Assembly: GCA_013397075.1 (NCBI GenBank)
Contig: VWZS01010096.1
Span: forward strand, 434,001 to 498,000
Direction: 5' to 3'
Source of the DNA: Rhabdornis inornatus
Taxonomy: Eukaryota; Chordata; Aves; Passeriformes; Rhabdornithidae
DNA length: 64,000 nt
How positions within the stretch are numbered: the first letter of the stretch is position 1; every line of letters starts with the position of its first letter. Below, piece by piece: positions 20,131 to 32,129 of this stretch. A model generated the notes under the pieces. That model saw only the letters and a list, made by a program, of their open reading frames with translations, did no database searches and had not been told where the DNA came from. The translations under genes and the position numbers were made by a program.

Positions 20131-22186
20131 TGACAGTTCCATGTCGTTCTAATGCTGGGGATACCGGAATTATTGAGAGGAGATAAAATGAAGTGATGGT
20201 GCCCTGCTGAGTCTGGGGAGTGCAGGATGCCGTGGGGAGAGCCCGGTTTGGCTTGTGCCAACAACCAGCTGAATGCACCATGGCTGTGCATGGAGGGGGC
20301 AAAAACCCCCAAAAAGAGCACGGCCAGGAGGTGTTCCCTGATGAGCAGAGGGCTTAGCACAGCTGCAGGGTGGCTGCTTGGTTTACAAGGAAAAAGCCCC
20401 AGGCCGAGCTTATGTAAGAGCTGGCAGCGGGGCCGGCGGTGCGGAAACCCAGCGGGGCACAGCCGCCTTTGATTCTCTCCTGTTTGCTCAGCAGCTTTCA
20501 TGCGGCGGGGGAGCAGGGCGAGGAACGCGAGATTCCTGCACACTGAACTCCTCTGTTTCTCTCGGCAGGATAAACAGGACATAAAACAAAGCCCCGAGCA
20601 AGCTCTGGCCTGGGAGGCAGCGCGCTGCCAAACCCCCGCGGGACAGCGTGTTCCCCCGGGGAGCAGCCACCCCATCCCGGGTGCCACGGGCTGGGAGCCA
20701 GGGGGCGATGGGAGCCCACCCAGGGGGGTCCTGGGTGCTGCAGCCCTTTTGGTGCCCTGTGGCATCGAGGAGCAGAGAAATGGGTGCAAAGCTCCCTGGC
20801 AGGATTCAGGCGATGACTCCTATGAACTTGAAGAGCCCAGGATGGATTGTCCGAAGTGACATCAGGCTGGACACTGTGTGGCCACTGCTTGGGCTGGGTG
20901 TCACCTGCCCAGCTACCCCACAAAGCACAGTCCCAAGCAGCAGGGCTGAGCCCTGTCTGACCCACGGTGGTCAAACTCTATTCCTCTCTTCAATGGACTC
21001 TGGGGGTTTCCAGTGCTCCCTTAAAGCTGGGCTGTTTCATTTGTAATTTCCCTTGAGGAATAATTTCCAGGCTCTCTTGCCTCCATACTGATCCCTGCCA
21101 GTGACAGAGGGCAATGGGGCTGACCTCAGCCCTTTCCCAACGTAGGATTAGCTAAACTGGCTCCTAAGAGACACAGCCCAAACCCATGCCAGCTCCCCTA
21201 AATCTCCAGAGAACCACAATTTCACCACTGCTCTCCTCCTCCAAGGTGAGAAGGCAAGGGGCACACACTTGCTGGTGGGGTTTGAAACCCTTCCAAACAG
21301 TTTCAAGTGGGGTTTGTTTGGGAACAAAGTGTCCTGTAGCCACCCTGAAATCACTTGGCTGGGGGAAAGCATCGGCCAAGTGTGAGGATGCAGCAAAACT
21401 CCTCAGAAACGCTATTGCTGCTGAAGGAGCATGAAGGGTGGGTGGTTTGGTGCTGTACCCCTGTCCTGCCAGCCATGGTGGGCAGCAAGCTCCCCTCTCT
21501 CCCAGGGCACTGCTGGTGAGTTATCTTGAGCAGCCCTGCTCCAGCTCTGCCACAGGCCTTGTGCTGCTCTGTGTACTGGTGTTGCTGGCTTCTGCTCCCA
21601 AAAGGAAGAGCTGTGGCAGGGGAAAAGCCATATGAGCCAAAAGATGCTTTCCTGGCTGGGATGTGGGGGCTCTGAGGTACACACACACAAACCCGTGGAA
21701 ATGCAGAGGTAGGAAAGGTGCTGCCCTGAGGAACAGCATGCCTGGGTGCCTGCTCTGCCTGCTGAGCACCCCTGCAAGTGCCTATGCTCTGCTCCTCCAA
21801 AACCCTTGCGATCTTGGTGGCAGGGAGGATGCAAATCCTGGGACCACTTTTTCGAACCTCTTGGCCTGGGGTTTTGTGAGAGCCGCCTTTCTCGCAGGAT
21901 TCCCGCTCTGGGCTTGATGGGTTGGAAATACTGCAAGAGCAGCCCTTTTTCTATTTTGTTTTTTGTTTTTCTTTCCTCCTGATGTTTGTGTCTTTCCACT
22001 TCTGTCTCTGGCCAAGGTAAGCAGTGCCAAGGCACAAGGGCCAGGCACACCCAGACGGAGGAATGGGGAAACAAAGCATCCTCAACTCACAGGACAGGAG
22101 GGACAGAACACAAACCCAGTGGTGGGAGCAAGGAGGAGGAGGGTTTGCTTACCACCTCTGGCTGAGGGATGGCTCTCCTCACAGGG
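20131..22186. other. unassigned intergenic sequence with a CpG-dense patch
   Basis: No gene recognised. The part at 20400-20700 is CpG-dense (I count about 22 CpG in 300 bp) and is annotated separately. The rest is ordinary sequence with short overlapping open frames. Confidence 0.35.
20400..20700. promoter_or_regulatory. CpG-dense patch, possible regulatory element or exon
   Basis: By hand count there are about 22 CpG dinucleotides in 300 bp at roughly 60% GC, well above the flanks. On the plus strand it contains a donor-like TATGTAAGAG near 20411 and, about 150 bp on, an acceptor-like TCTGTTTCTCTCGGCAG ending near 20568. That could mark a small intron or be chance. No protein domain is seen in any frame. 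Confidence 0.25.
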
Positions 22187-22475
22187 ATTCATGGAATCAT
22201 CGAATGATTTGGATTAGAAAGGACCTTGATGATCTTCTTCACCTTCCACTAGACCAGGTTATCCCAAGCCCCATCCAGCCTGGCCTTGAATACTTCGAGG
22301 GATGGGGCATCCACAACATCTTTGGGCAGCCTGCATCAGTGCTTCATCACTCTCTGAATAAACAACTTCTTCCCAACATCCAATCTAAGCCTCTGTCAGT
22401 TTAAAACCATTGCCTCTTGTCCTATTACTCAATGTCCACGTCAAAAGTCCCTCCCCAACCTCCTTGGAAGCCTCT
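22187..22475 (-). mobile_element. CR1 LINE fragment
   Basis: Reversed CR1 blocks on the plus strand: ATGGAATCATCGAATGATTT, TAGAAAGGACCTTGATGATC, CCTGGCCTTGAATACTTC, an AACTTCTTCCCAACATCCAA block and CATTGCCTCTTGTCCTATTA. About 290 bp, non-coding. Confidence 0.92.
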
Positions 22476-23841
22476 TTTCCATGATGGAAGGTTCCTGGAC
22501 TCGAGGCCAGTATTATGGCTCCAGTTCACCCCCCTGTCTCCTGCTCCTTCTCTGATGCTGGGTCATCCTGGGAGAGGTGAGGAGGGTCTGCACAGGGGGT
22601 TCACACAGGATTCCCACCTCTCCCCAGCCCCATGGATGGCTCTCCCTGTCCCTGCTTTGAGCAGGAATATGGGCTGCAGCTGCACGAGTGGAGAAGGCTC
22701 CAGCTCCCAAAAAGCAGTGCAGGATCAAAGCTTTCGAAACACTCGGGGCATTTGGCGCAGGAGGTTTTGTTCTGACTATTTATAGCAGTTGGGGCCAAAC
22801 GAGTTCAGAGTTGGACGAAAACTTTTCCAAAGCTGGGGGCCATTTGGATGAGGGAGGGGGAAAGGGAGTTCAGCCAGGCCCGTTTCCAGCAAATGTTGAC
22901 TCCTTCCCTTAGGTATGTGTTGCTATCCGTGACACACTAACAACAGCTCCACACACAAGTGCCGGGCTGGCCCTGTAAAGATCGAAACAAAAATGTGAAT
23001 TGCCTGGGAAGGAGAACATGGAAAAGAGAAAGTTTCCAAACAGCAAAGCTGTAACGATTGAAAGCAAAAACTTTCCTTACCAGCTTGTTTTCATCCTCCA
23101 GTCAAGATCCTTCAATTACAAATACACTGGGATTTTTTCCAGGGGAAAGCTGGAGACGATTTTAGGGCAGAAAGACCAAATTATGGTTTCCTGAAGTGCT
23201 TGGAAATGGAGAGGAGGGGCCTTTTTATCTTCGAGGTGAATTTTCTAGTGCTGTTGCTAAAGAGCATTTCATTTTCCTGTGCTACCCAGCAAAGCCAAGC
23301 TTAAACTCTGAGCAAGTAAACCAAATACAACGTCCTTTAAATCCTGTCACCCAGACCATGAAGGCAGAGCTGGGGTTTTCCTGTCTGCCAAGTGAATGGT
23401 GCTGCTGCTGCTGCTGCTACTGTTTAGTGAGGAGCACAAGCAGGGTGCTTTAGATACACACCATGGCTTTTTGCATGCTTGGCTCTGCTCTCTTGATTTG
23501 AGGCACTCAGTACAGGTTATAAAAATATCCCTCTAATTACTAGTAGCTTCCCAGCCATGCTCAGCATCTCCTTAGCAGAAAGCTAGGAAAAGGGTGCAAT
23601 TAGGTTGGCAGGTAATTATAATCAGCCTAATGTGTGGATGGCCCGAGGAAGGTGGGTTTGGCAGCTGGGTGGTGCCCAGCCCAGGTGGGCTGTTACTGGG
23701 AGGGGTGTTACGCTCTTTCCTTGCACAGGTAGTATGGGATTTCTCCATGCTGTAAGAGCTGAGTGCTGCAGCAGCAAACTGCCCCAAACTTTGGGTTGTT
23801 TCTGGGGAGAAATTCCATAGCTAGAAGATTTCCTTTCATAC
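22476..23841. other. unassigned intergenic sequence
   Basis: No gene recognised. It contains a perfect MEF2-type box CTATTTATAG at 22776-22785 within a repeat-free stretch (22690-23110), and a short GCT trinucleotide repeat at about 23399-23418. Confidence 0.35.
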
Positions 23842-23965
23842 CATCACAGAATGGTTTGGGGCCTTGGAGATCACCTAGTCCAGCTCCCCTGCCACAGGCA
23901 GGGACACCTCCCACTAGAGCAGCTTCCTCAATGCCCCATCCAACCTGGCTTTGACATCTCCGACA
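23842..23965 (-). mobile_element. short CR1 LINE fragment
   Basis: It holds reversed CR1 3'-tail blocks CATCACAGAATGGTTTGG, GGAGATCACCTAGTCCAG, GCCACAGGCAGGGACACCTC and CATCCAACCTGGCTTTGA. About 120 bp. Confidence 0.88.
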
Positions 23966-26899
23966 TCCCCACCAAATCCCATCCTCTGCTGCAGAGGATG
24001 CCTGTCCTTGCTGTGGATGCTTGAACTGCACTGAAGGAGCCAAATTGTTCTCCTTCAGGGAAGTCTGCAAGATCTCCAAAGGATTTTGAAGTGTGAAATG
24101 TCCTGTGTGTGGTTGGAGAGCGGGATGAAGGTGGGTCTGGGCTGGCTGCATGTCAGGTGGCCATGGCTGGAGTTGCAGGGGGAACTGGCAGGCAAAGTTT
24201 CCCCTGAACCCACCCAAAGATCAGCTTCAGGACCTGCCTTGTTTCATATTTCTGTGAATGACCCAAAAAAGCAGAAGAACAATGTTAAGCTGTGTGAGCG
24301 AGGCAGATCTGAATGGGTATCAACAGCACTGGAAGTATTGGGTGTTAAAAAAAAGAAGTAGGTGACCCGAAATAAAGGACCAACAAGAGTGACATGAAGA
24401 GCAGCACTATAAAACACAACATCTTTGAGCTTGAGGAGCAACAACACATGATAAGACAGGACTTTTCACTGCGTTGAGGTACCAGAAAAGGGCTTCTGGC
24501 TGTCTATGGATCTCACAGTGCCTGGGAGCCACTGCCTCAATGCTGTCATGAAAAAGGGAGATGCATCCTTACATGCTTTGGGTGACAAGGCCTATCTGTT
24601 CATCTTAAGATCCTCATGGCAAGAGCTTCCAATGCCTCCTCCAGAGGAACAGCAGATACAAACCTGATCATCCTTCCCCAGGAAATGTAGAGTGGAGACA
24701 TTACAAAGGAAATCAACTGTCCTGGTTGTGCCATGGGTGAATTTGTTGTGAGGGTCAGCTATGTCCCTCTTCAATTTGGTTTTTCTTCAACATGGCAGAG
24801 ATGTGCTCTGAGCCCAGTTTCCACCCTTACCCAGCAGAAGAAAATGTTCTTCCCATTTTTTTGCCTCCTAATGATGATGATGATGACCATTCACCTCATT
24901 TTGTACGTGTCTTTACCATGAAAGACCCTTCTTGTGCTCGGCACTAATGTTCCCAACTCTTGACTTGGAAGGGCTACACTGGCCAACTGGACAGTCACTG
25001 GTTCACTGAGAGGCTGTCTGCTCTGCAATTAACACATAAATGCCACCATTGTGGGTGGAAAGGCATTTTAATTAAAATCCCTTGGTATTGGCTTTGGCCA
25101 GCCCATGGAGTGAATGGGAAGAGGGCAGAAGGGCCAGGTCAGTGACTTGGGTCACCCCAGGAGAGCATCCACTGAGCTGAGACTGAGCACAGGGAAGGGC
25201 CTGGTTTATAATTGCATGGGATTTTGATTTTTTTTTTTTCTCCTCAAGTGACCTGCCCAGTGGACAATTCCAAGCTGATAGGAGCACAGATACTGCCAAC
25301 CCAAAGTTGGGACAGGTCCACAGGTTGTTTGAACCCTAATGAGGAATCATGAATAGAAGCTCACATCCACAAGGGAAAAACACCTCAATTCCTTCTCTAA
25401 TGAGCGCGCTCTCCAAATCCTTTTGTCTTGGGCTTTGCTTGGCTTTCAGTGGTGCCAAGGGCTGCATCTTCCAAGCTGCTGCCACCTACTCTGTCTTCTC
25501 TCATGATGGCCACCGGGAAGGTGCCAGGTGGCCAAGGTGGACCTGCAGTATGTTTGTGGTGGTGGCATGGGTTAAGCGAAGTCCTTGGAGGGTGACACCC
25601 CCTGACTGGAAGTTGCCCTTCATGTGCTCACCAGTGGCATGCTGAGCTCTGGACAAACCACAAGTTGTTGGTGTGTACACCCCAAAAGTGTAACCACAGG
25701 TGCTTCCTTTAACGAGTGAGTGTCATCTCCCCCCCATGACAAAGTGCATCAATTAGTGCAATCAATTAATGCAAAGATCACACAGGAAGCACCAGGAAAC
25801 TGGAACCAGGATGGCTTTCCTGGGCGTTTGCATGGAGCAAGTCCTGCTTGCTTTCATGATCCTATTTATATTCCGTCTGCTCAGGACAGGGTGATGAGCT
25901 TTCTGATTTGCACACTAATGAGCAGACAAAATTAAGAAATATAAAGAACCTAATGGGTGTTAGCCCCATAACTTGTCACCTGAAGTCCAGCATGAGGGTC
26001 CTACCCACCCATGTTTTCCCTTGACAAAGCACCAGGGTCCTGAAGATGCTCTTCAAAACATTACTCCAAAATCCCTTTCTATTTTTAATTTTTTCTGAGC
26101 TTGTTAAGGTAATTTGGGAGGTTTTCCTCCCACCCTGTCCCCTCCAGCTTGGACTCTTCCACCTTTCCTTCAGACTTTTTCCAGAGGTACCCCAGACATT
26201 CCTCCAGGATGATGGAGACAGCATCTGGCACAGCCTTCTGGGAAGGGGGCTTAATTTTCTCTTGGGCTCTGGCCTAAAGAAATCAATTTGATTTCACATT
26301 TTTTAAGGAAAGAGGGAAAATAAAAAATCATTTTCTGCTGCTGCTGCAGTTTCTGGCTCCTGTTTCAGGTTCAATTTTGTGCTGTGAAGCTGCGTGGGAG
26401 CGCTGAGCAATTTTGGCATTTCTCATCCACTGCTGATGGTGATCGAGACCTTGTTCAGGTGAACCCAGGCTACACCTGCACGTGGCCAGGACGGGTGTAG
26501 GTGCCCAGGGTGCCCCTGCCCAGCACCCATCCCGTGGGCAGGGAGGGAGAGGGGGCAGTTTGGGTGGCAGGGGCTGGAAAATGGGGAGATCCCCAGTGGT
26601 AAAGCACGGGGGGGGCTCCAGGGACTGCTCAGAGAGGCTTCAGGGTGAAACATCCTGCTGGGATCAGTTTAGCCCTGTGCTGGGCCAGCCACCTGGGACG
26701 AAATTAGCATTTGGGGGCAAGTGGCAGGGTTGTTTTTTTTACTGTCCCCGTAGAAAAACGCCATTTTTGCTGCCCAAGTGTAGCAGACAAAGAGGTTGGC
26801 TGTGTTTTCCCCTTTCCTTTCAATTCCCTTTCTGCACGGTAACACTTTCTACTTCCAGACCTTGTTCTTTTCTTTTTTTTTTTAAACTTCTTTCCCCCC
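23966..26899. other. unassigned intergenic sequence
   Basis: About 2.9 kb without a recognisable gene or repeat family. Minor features are an ATG/GATGAT microsatellite near 24869-24888 and a T run near 25217-25229. Confidence 0.4.
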
Positions 26900-27490
26900 T
26901 CCTATTTCCTCTCCCTTCCCCTCGCAAATATCCCCCGGGGGACACAGCCTTGCCCCCTTCCCGGGGTCCCCAGGCTGGCAGGGTGCCGGGGAGGTGCCAA
27001 GGCGATGCCAGCGCTTCCTGCTCCCTCCCTGGCGGCACAATGGGGACATTCAGGCGGGCACCAGCCCGGAGCCCCCCTTCCCCCGCCATCGCTGTCCCCC
27101 CTATCGCTGTCGCCCAAATAGCAGCATGAGACAGAGAGCAGCTGACGCCGTGTCCCAGCGCGCCGGCGGAGGCGAACTGGAATCCAGCATCACAAAACCA
27201 GCCCTGTGCGCGCTCCCCTCCCGACGCAGGCGCGTGTGCCCGTGGCCCCCTCCCTCCATCCCCCCCAAAAATCCCCAAGTCTGCCCAGTAACACCAAGCT
27301 GGGCTCCTTTTCCCACCTCCACCCCCGGCCAATCCGAGCGCTGCCAGCAAGGCAGGGGCTCCGCCGCGGAGATGCGAGGGGCAGGAGCTGCTGGAGCTGC
27401 AGGAGCGGCGTGTTTGCCTTCTCCCCTTCTTCCTCCACAGCCCGGCAGCTCCGTTTTTGTTTTCCAGTTCGGGGCCGGAGGGTTGGAGCT
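26900..27490. promoter_or_regulatory. CpG-island-like segment with no recognised gene
   Basis: By hand count 26941-27480 holds about 38 CpG in 540 bp at roughly 62% GC, an observed/expected ratio near 0.7. That meets the usual CpG-island idea, while the flanks are clearly CpG-poor. A CCAAT box lies at about 27328 in the plus orientation, within CGGCCAATCCGAGCG. Open frames occur in all directions because stops are rare, and none has a known domain. It is probably a promoter or first exon of an unrecognised transcript, or an orphan CpG island acting as an enhancer. The direction is unknown. Confidence 0.45.
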
Positions 27491-28304
27491 TGGAGGCAGT
27501 TCCCGTCCTTCCCCAGCAAAGCAGAATACCCTCAAAAACATAGGATGGGATTCCATCGCTGATCCCGTATCTGAGCTTTAGAGGTATTTTAGGTACTTTA
27601 GGTATTTTAGAGGTGGGACAGAGGAGAAAGGAGAGGGGGGATGCACGAGAAAATCAGGACTTCGTTCCCCCTGGGTCCAACCAAATCTTTTCAGGCTTTC
27701 CTGCCGGCTCCACGGGGTTTGTTTTTCCCCTCCTCTTCTCTTTGCTGTTTTTCCTCATCTCTGCCGGTGCTTGCAGCAGCTGCTGTGTTTGTGGAGCAGG
27801 GGCTGGAGCAGGACTGGTGTGATTCCCGTGCTCCTGGGGCACCGGGAGTGAGTGATAGGGATTGCTTGCTTCCCTCCAAAACTCCCCAGGAAGCTGCAGG
27901 GATGAAAACACTGAACATGCTGGACTTCGGGGGATGTCTTGCCAGTCCCTGTGCCTCGTCCTTGCACCAGGGCTTTTTGCAGCCACAGAGCACGAGCTGA
28001 TGGTGACTGGGAGCAGAATAATAAACCACATTTTGGTCTTTCCTGGCCTGTTCCTGGGGCACCACCTCAGCATGGGCTTGCCACCCCTAGAGCACACCTC
28101 GAGGCGTCAGGGATATCCAGTGCCCATCCCTGACATAAAGGATGGGTGTTTGGACCCAAGATTGGTGGTGCAGGCAGGATAACATGCCCCGTGTTTCCTG
28201 CTGAGATGCAAAGCTGTGCTGGAATGCAGCAGTGCCCAGTGAGTGGTGGAGGCCAGGTCATAGCTGCTCTTCCGTGGACATGTAGGAGCTCTGCTGTGTC
28301 CCTG
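27491..28304. other. unassigned sequence downstream of CpG island
   Basis: No gene recognised. A small tandem of a TTAGGTATTTT-like unit lies at about 27578-27611. Donor-like GT sites are present but not convincing. Confidence 0.3.
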
Positions 28305-28433
28305 GCCAGTGGAAAGGCTGCCCAGGGAAGTGCAGGAGTCATCATCCCTGGGGGTATTTAAAAAACATGTAGTAATGGCACTGGATTCAGTCTTAGAGGT
28401 CTTTTCCTACCTAAAGAATTCTATGATTCTCTG
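28305..28433 (+). mobile_element. short CR1 LINE fragment, 3' end
   Basis: It holds AAGGCTGCCCAGGGAAGTGC, CATCATCCCTGGGGGTATTT, TTAGAGGTCTTTTCCTACCT and the closing TTCTATGATTCTC, the normal end of CR1. About 130 bp, plus orientation. Confidence 0.9.
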
Positions 28434-31400
28434 CTCTTCTAATTTGCATCCTGCTGGAGCCTCAGCCTGGGAAGCTGTGTTGTGGTTTAAAGCGAAGAAA
28501 TCCATATGGGATCTCAGTAAGCTGAGGACTTGAAGGCAGTGGCCTTGCTGCAAAGGGTTGAAAGCAGGAGGCCAGATCACCATGCAGCTTATGCCTTGCA
28601 GGGAAATTTCTGCCAGCAATGGTGCCAGCCAGAGGGGATTGTCCTGACATCCCAACACTCTGCAGACACCTCTAGAGGGGTGCCACATTCCCCTGGATTT
28701 TTTGGATGTCGTGAAGGGAAGATAGGACAAGGGAAGATAGGATAGGCATCCTAAAGGTCTGGGGAGAGAACATCTGCCTGCTGTAAGTTGGTGGCCTGGA
28801 GAGGGGTCAAGCTGAGTCCTGAAGGGCTTCTGTCGGGGAAACCGCAGGGATAGAGCCTGTGTGGGGCTGCAGATGTCCTGGGAATGCTGGCTGAGCCGTG
28901 CCAGTCGTCGGGGGGTGGCTGGGGGACAGCTGGCAAGGGCAGCGTGTCCCTGTGCGTGCTGGTGCTGCTCCACCCCAGGGAGAGGCTCAGCCCAGGGCTT
29001 CTTGCACAAACTGTTTGTGTGGTTGTGGAGGCAAGGGGAGCCGGGCCCAGGGGCACTGAGCAGCCCAGGACATCCTGTGGCATCTCTCCTGCAACAGCTG
29101 CTGGAGCTGGGACCATGCTGCAGCTGCCTGGGGGAAACTCCAGGAATTACAGCTCCCAGGGGTGAGGGACCAGCTCAGCACCATGGCCTCTTCCCTACAC
29201 AGGGATGGGACAGGCAGTGCTGGTGGGAGTTGTGCCAGTAAAGAGGTGTTATTTCTTAAAAAGGCATCAGGGTGTGTTTTTCCTGTCCAGGTTGGGGATA
29301 CAGGTGGGTTTTGCTGTAGGATGAGGATCCTCCTGGTGCACGACAGCTCTGTGTTCGTGAGGCAAATCAAGGTAGAGCTCCAGCTCAGCCCTTTAGGCCA
29401 AGACAATGGGAAAGGGCAAGCAGGGAGTGGGCAAGTGGGGCAGCCAGCTTGCACCAGGGTTATGGGAGGGAGAACACCTTCAGGAGGGTGTTTGCTGAGG
29501 CATGGCCCTGGGCCTGTGGCAATTCCCATCCCTGCCAGTGATCTGAGCAGGGCAGAGATCAGTCCAGAGCATCAGGGGCGACCTTCTCTTTGCTTTTCAA
29601 ATCTCAGGGGAGACTTCCCTGAAAGAACAACTAAGTTTTCTTTGGAGCAAAGATAATCTTCCCCTCCTCCCTCAGTGCTGAATACTCTGGCATCGCACCA
29701 AATAGCAAAGACAACGTGAAATACACCCTCATTTCCTTGGCCTCTCTTCCCAGCCATCCCCCAGCAAAGAGAAGCATCTGTGTTTCTAGCTGCAGCCTTC
29801 TTCCAGGGCCAGGTCTTTGTCGCTTTTTTTGGTGCCAAAAGCTTTGAAATCTGTTCAAGGTATAAAACAAGGAGCGAGCAGCAGAAGCAGCACTGCCTGT
29901 TAAGCCCTGCCTGCTGCTCGTAGTGCCCCAAAAGGCCTCCAGTTTGCTCAGGCTTTTAAGGTGCATCACTGAGGCCACCACAAACCCATGGCATTGCTCA
30001 GCCTCCCTGTTTAGTGCACATGGGGAATGGAGCCACTCAAATCTCTTCCCTTCCAATGCAGGCGAAAAAAAAAAAAAGGCTGGAATAAGGATGTTGGCTC
30101 TGCCCCACTGGAAGCTGCTGGCCACAGCCACGATGTTGAGTCTAATGTATGGGCTAAGCAGATTTGGGAGAAGCTGATCAGCAGAGAGTGATCCTGCTTA
30201 TATATGCCAGGCCATTTCCTCCAGGAATGGGAAGCAAGATGGGATCAGAGGTATGTGTGGTATCTACTGTGCCTTCATCACACCAGCCCCTCATCTTCCT
30301 GCCTGTCTTCTTGCAAAGTGACTCAGAAAGCAGAGAAGCAGCTCTCCCCATCTTCATCCCCTTGGCATGCTGCAGGGACCCTCCCAGGACATTGCTCCCA
30401 GCTGCTCCTTGGCTGATGGTGTGATGGATGGGGATAACGCTGGGAAGAGCTCCCACCCATTTGCTGTGGGCTGTGGAGGACAGGGGGGATGGACCCACCT
30501 TACACACAGGAGTGTCTGTTTTGGGGGGATGGGAAAAGCAGGGGATTTATTAAATTCTTTGGAAGGAGGATTTAGAGCCTGGAGGCCATGCCTAGTCAGG
30601 AGGAAATTATTTAGTGGTGGGCTGAATAATTTCCAGCTTTGGTATCTCATGCTGCCCATTCCTTTGCACTTCACTGAGCCGCCCTCCCAGCCACCCTCCT
30701 GAGCTCAGAACCACTCCAGCAGGAGCTGTAAATCTCTGCCATCAGCCCTGGGATTCCCATGCCCTCCTGTTTGCCACCTTTTGCCCTGGACACTCAGACA
30801 GGGCAGAGGATTAAAGAGGGAAGTAAAATTAACAGGGGGGCGTACTTTGAGAATGATGTGCTGGACAGGACTCAGGTGGGGTCACTGTAATGGGGCAGGA
30901 GGTCAAATGCCACGTCTGGGTGTCAAAATGGGAAGAGGTGTGAAGGTTGGCCTGGGGGTGTGCATGCAGGCATATTTATTGCCTCTTCAGGGTTGCCTTA
31001 CAGTTAAAATTTATGGTACATCTCCTCTTCCAGCAGCATTTCCAGGATCCAGCTTTTGTTTCCAGGACTGCAAAGATGGCTCTGGAAAATGGCACACAGT
31101 GAGTTTACCCCCAGCCCTGGTACTGTACTGCCTGAGGTGAGGTTTTCCTCTGCTCTGCCCTCTCATCCCTGCTGCTCCCATCCCTCCTGCTTGTTTTCCA
31201 CGTCCTGCAGAGCCAGCTGAGCAATGTGCTGTAATATTTTCTTCCAAGTGAAGCTTCCTACAGTAGTAAAAAAGGGAAAATGTGGTTTGTGCCACAAATG
31301 AGAAATGTCTGTGCCGTGCTGCTCTACCCCGTGTGCTCCCCTCCCCTGCAGGTAGGTCTGGGAAAGCTCCTGAGTAATCCTGGTCCCCGTTTGTTCCCAG

Positions 31401-32073
31401 TTGTGCCCATGGGCCTGGGGGAGATGGGGGAGCACCGACAACACCAGGCCCTGGTGACAACCTCCAGGTGAGACTCCAGCTCCTCTGGGCTGCAGAGGGC
31501 TTGAAACCTCTCTTTGCAACCCCTTTTTTGCCCTCCTGGTGTCACCTGGTCACTGTTTAAGCAGATGGTATAGAGGGAAGAAAGAGTTTCCCAGTGTGAA
31601 ACCCAAGGGATGTGTGGATCATGCCAGGGAGGCACCAGCTGAGCATTTTGTGCAGCTCCCAGGCAGCCAACAAACCTTTGGCTGATGCCATGACAGGACA
31701 CTGTGGCTTCAGAGAGAGATCAGTCTCCAATGACCATCAGGAGCAGCCTCTGAGCCCCAACATGGGAGCTGACTCCATGCCCAAAAATCCCCTGGCAAAT
31801 TCCTCATGAGCCTCTCTAGGAACTGGACTGTTCCATGGTGAAATTCCACCTTCACCACTGCAAAATTGCTCATCCTCAGGGGGTTTGCACATCAGTGAAG
31901 AGCTGCCTGGCATTCCTCCTTGCCTGCTGAGCATGGAGCACTGGGCAGAGAGTCCCCCTGGGGTCCCTGTGGCTCCCCATCCACGCTCACCTAATCTGCT
32001 GGATTACAGTCCTTTATATTTAACTGGATTAGATGACTGTTTCTGCAGTTACTGTTACTGTTTGGCACTGGCC
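28434..32073. other. unassigned, repeat-poor intergenic sequence
   Basis: About 3.6 kb with no recognisable gene, RNA gene or transposon. Open frames of up to 200 codons overlap on both strands and carry no domains. Confidence 0.4.
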
Positions 32074-32129
32074 ATATTTATAGGGTGCTCTGGTCCTATT
32101 TATAGGGTGCTCTGGTCCTATTTATAGGG
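32074..32129. repeat. 22-bp tandem repeat with three MEF2-like boxes
   Basis: Two full 22-base units and a partial third start at 32075, 32097 and 32119. They place ATATTTATAG at 32074-32083 and the exact MEF2 consensus CTATTTATAG at 32096-32105 and 32118-32127. The 22-base phasing equals about two helical turns, so the boxes lie on one DNA face. Whether they bind MEF2, act as TATA-like elements, or are simply a short tandem duplication cannot be told from sequence alone. Confidence 0.7.

Noticed and set aside
20079..20789. 236-codon minus-strand frame
   Set aside because: It runs from the CpG-dense patch into CR1 sequence; no domain, and part of it is transposon.
28407..29009. 200-codon minus-strand frame
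   Set aside because: Part overlaps the CR1 tail at 28305-28433; no domain or conserved motif.
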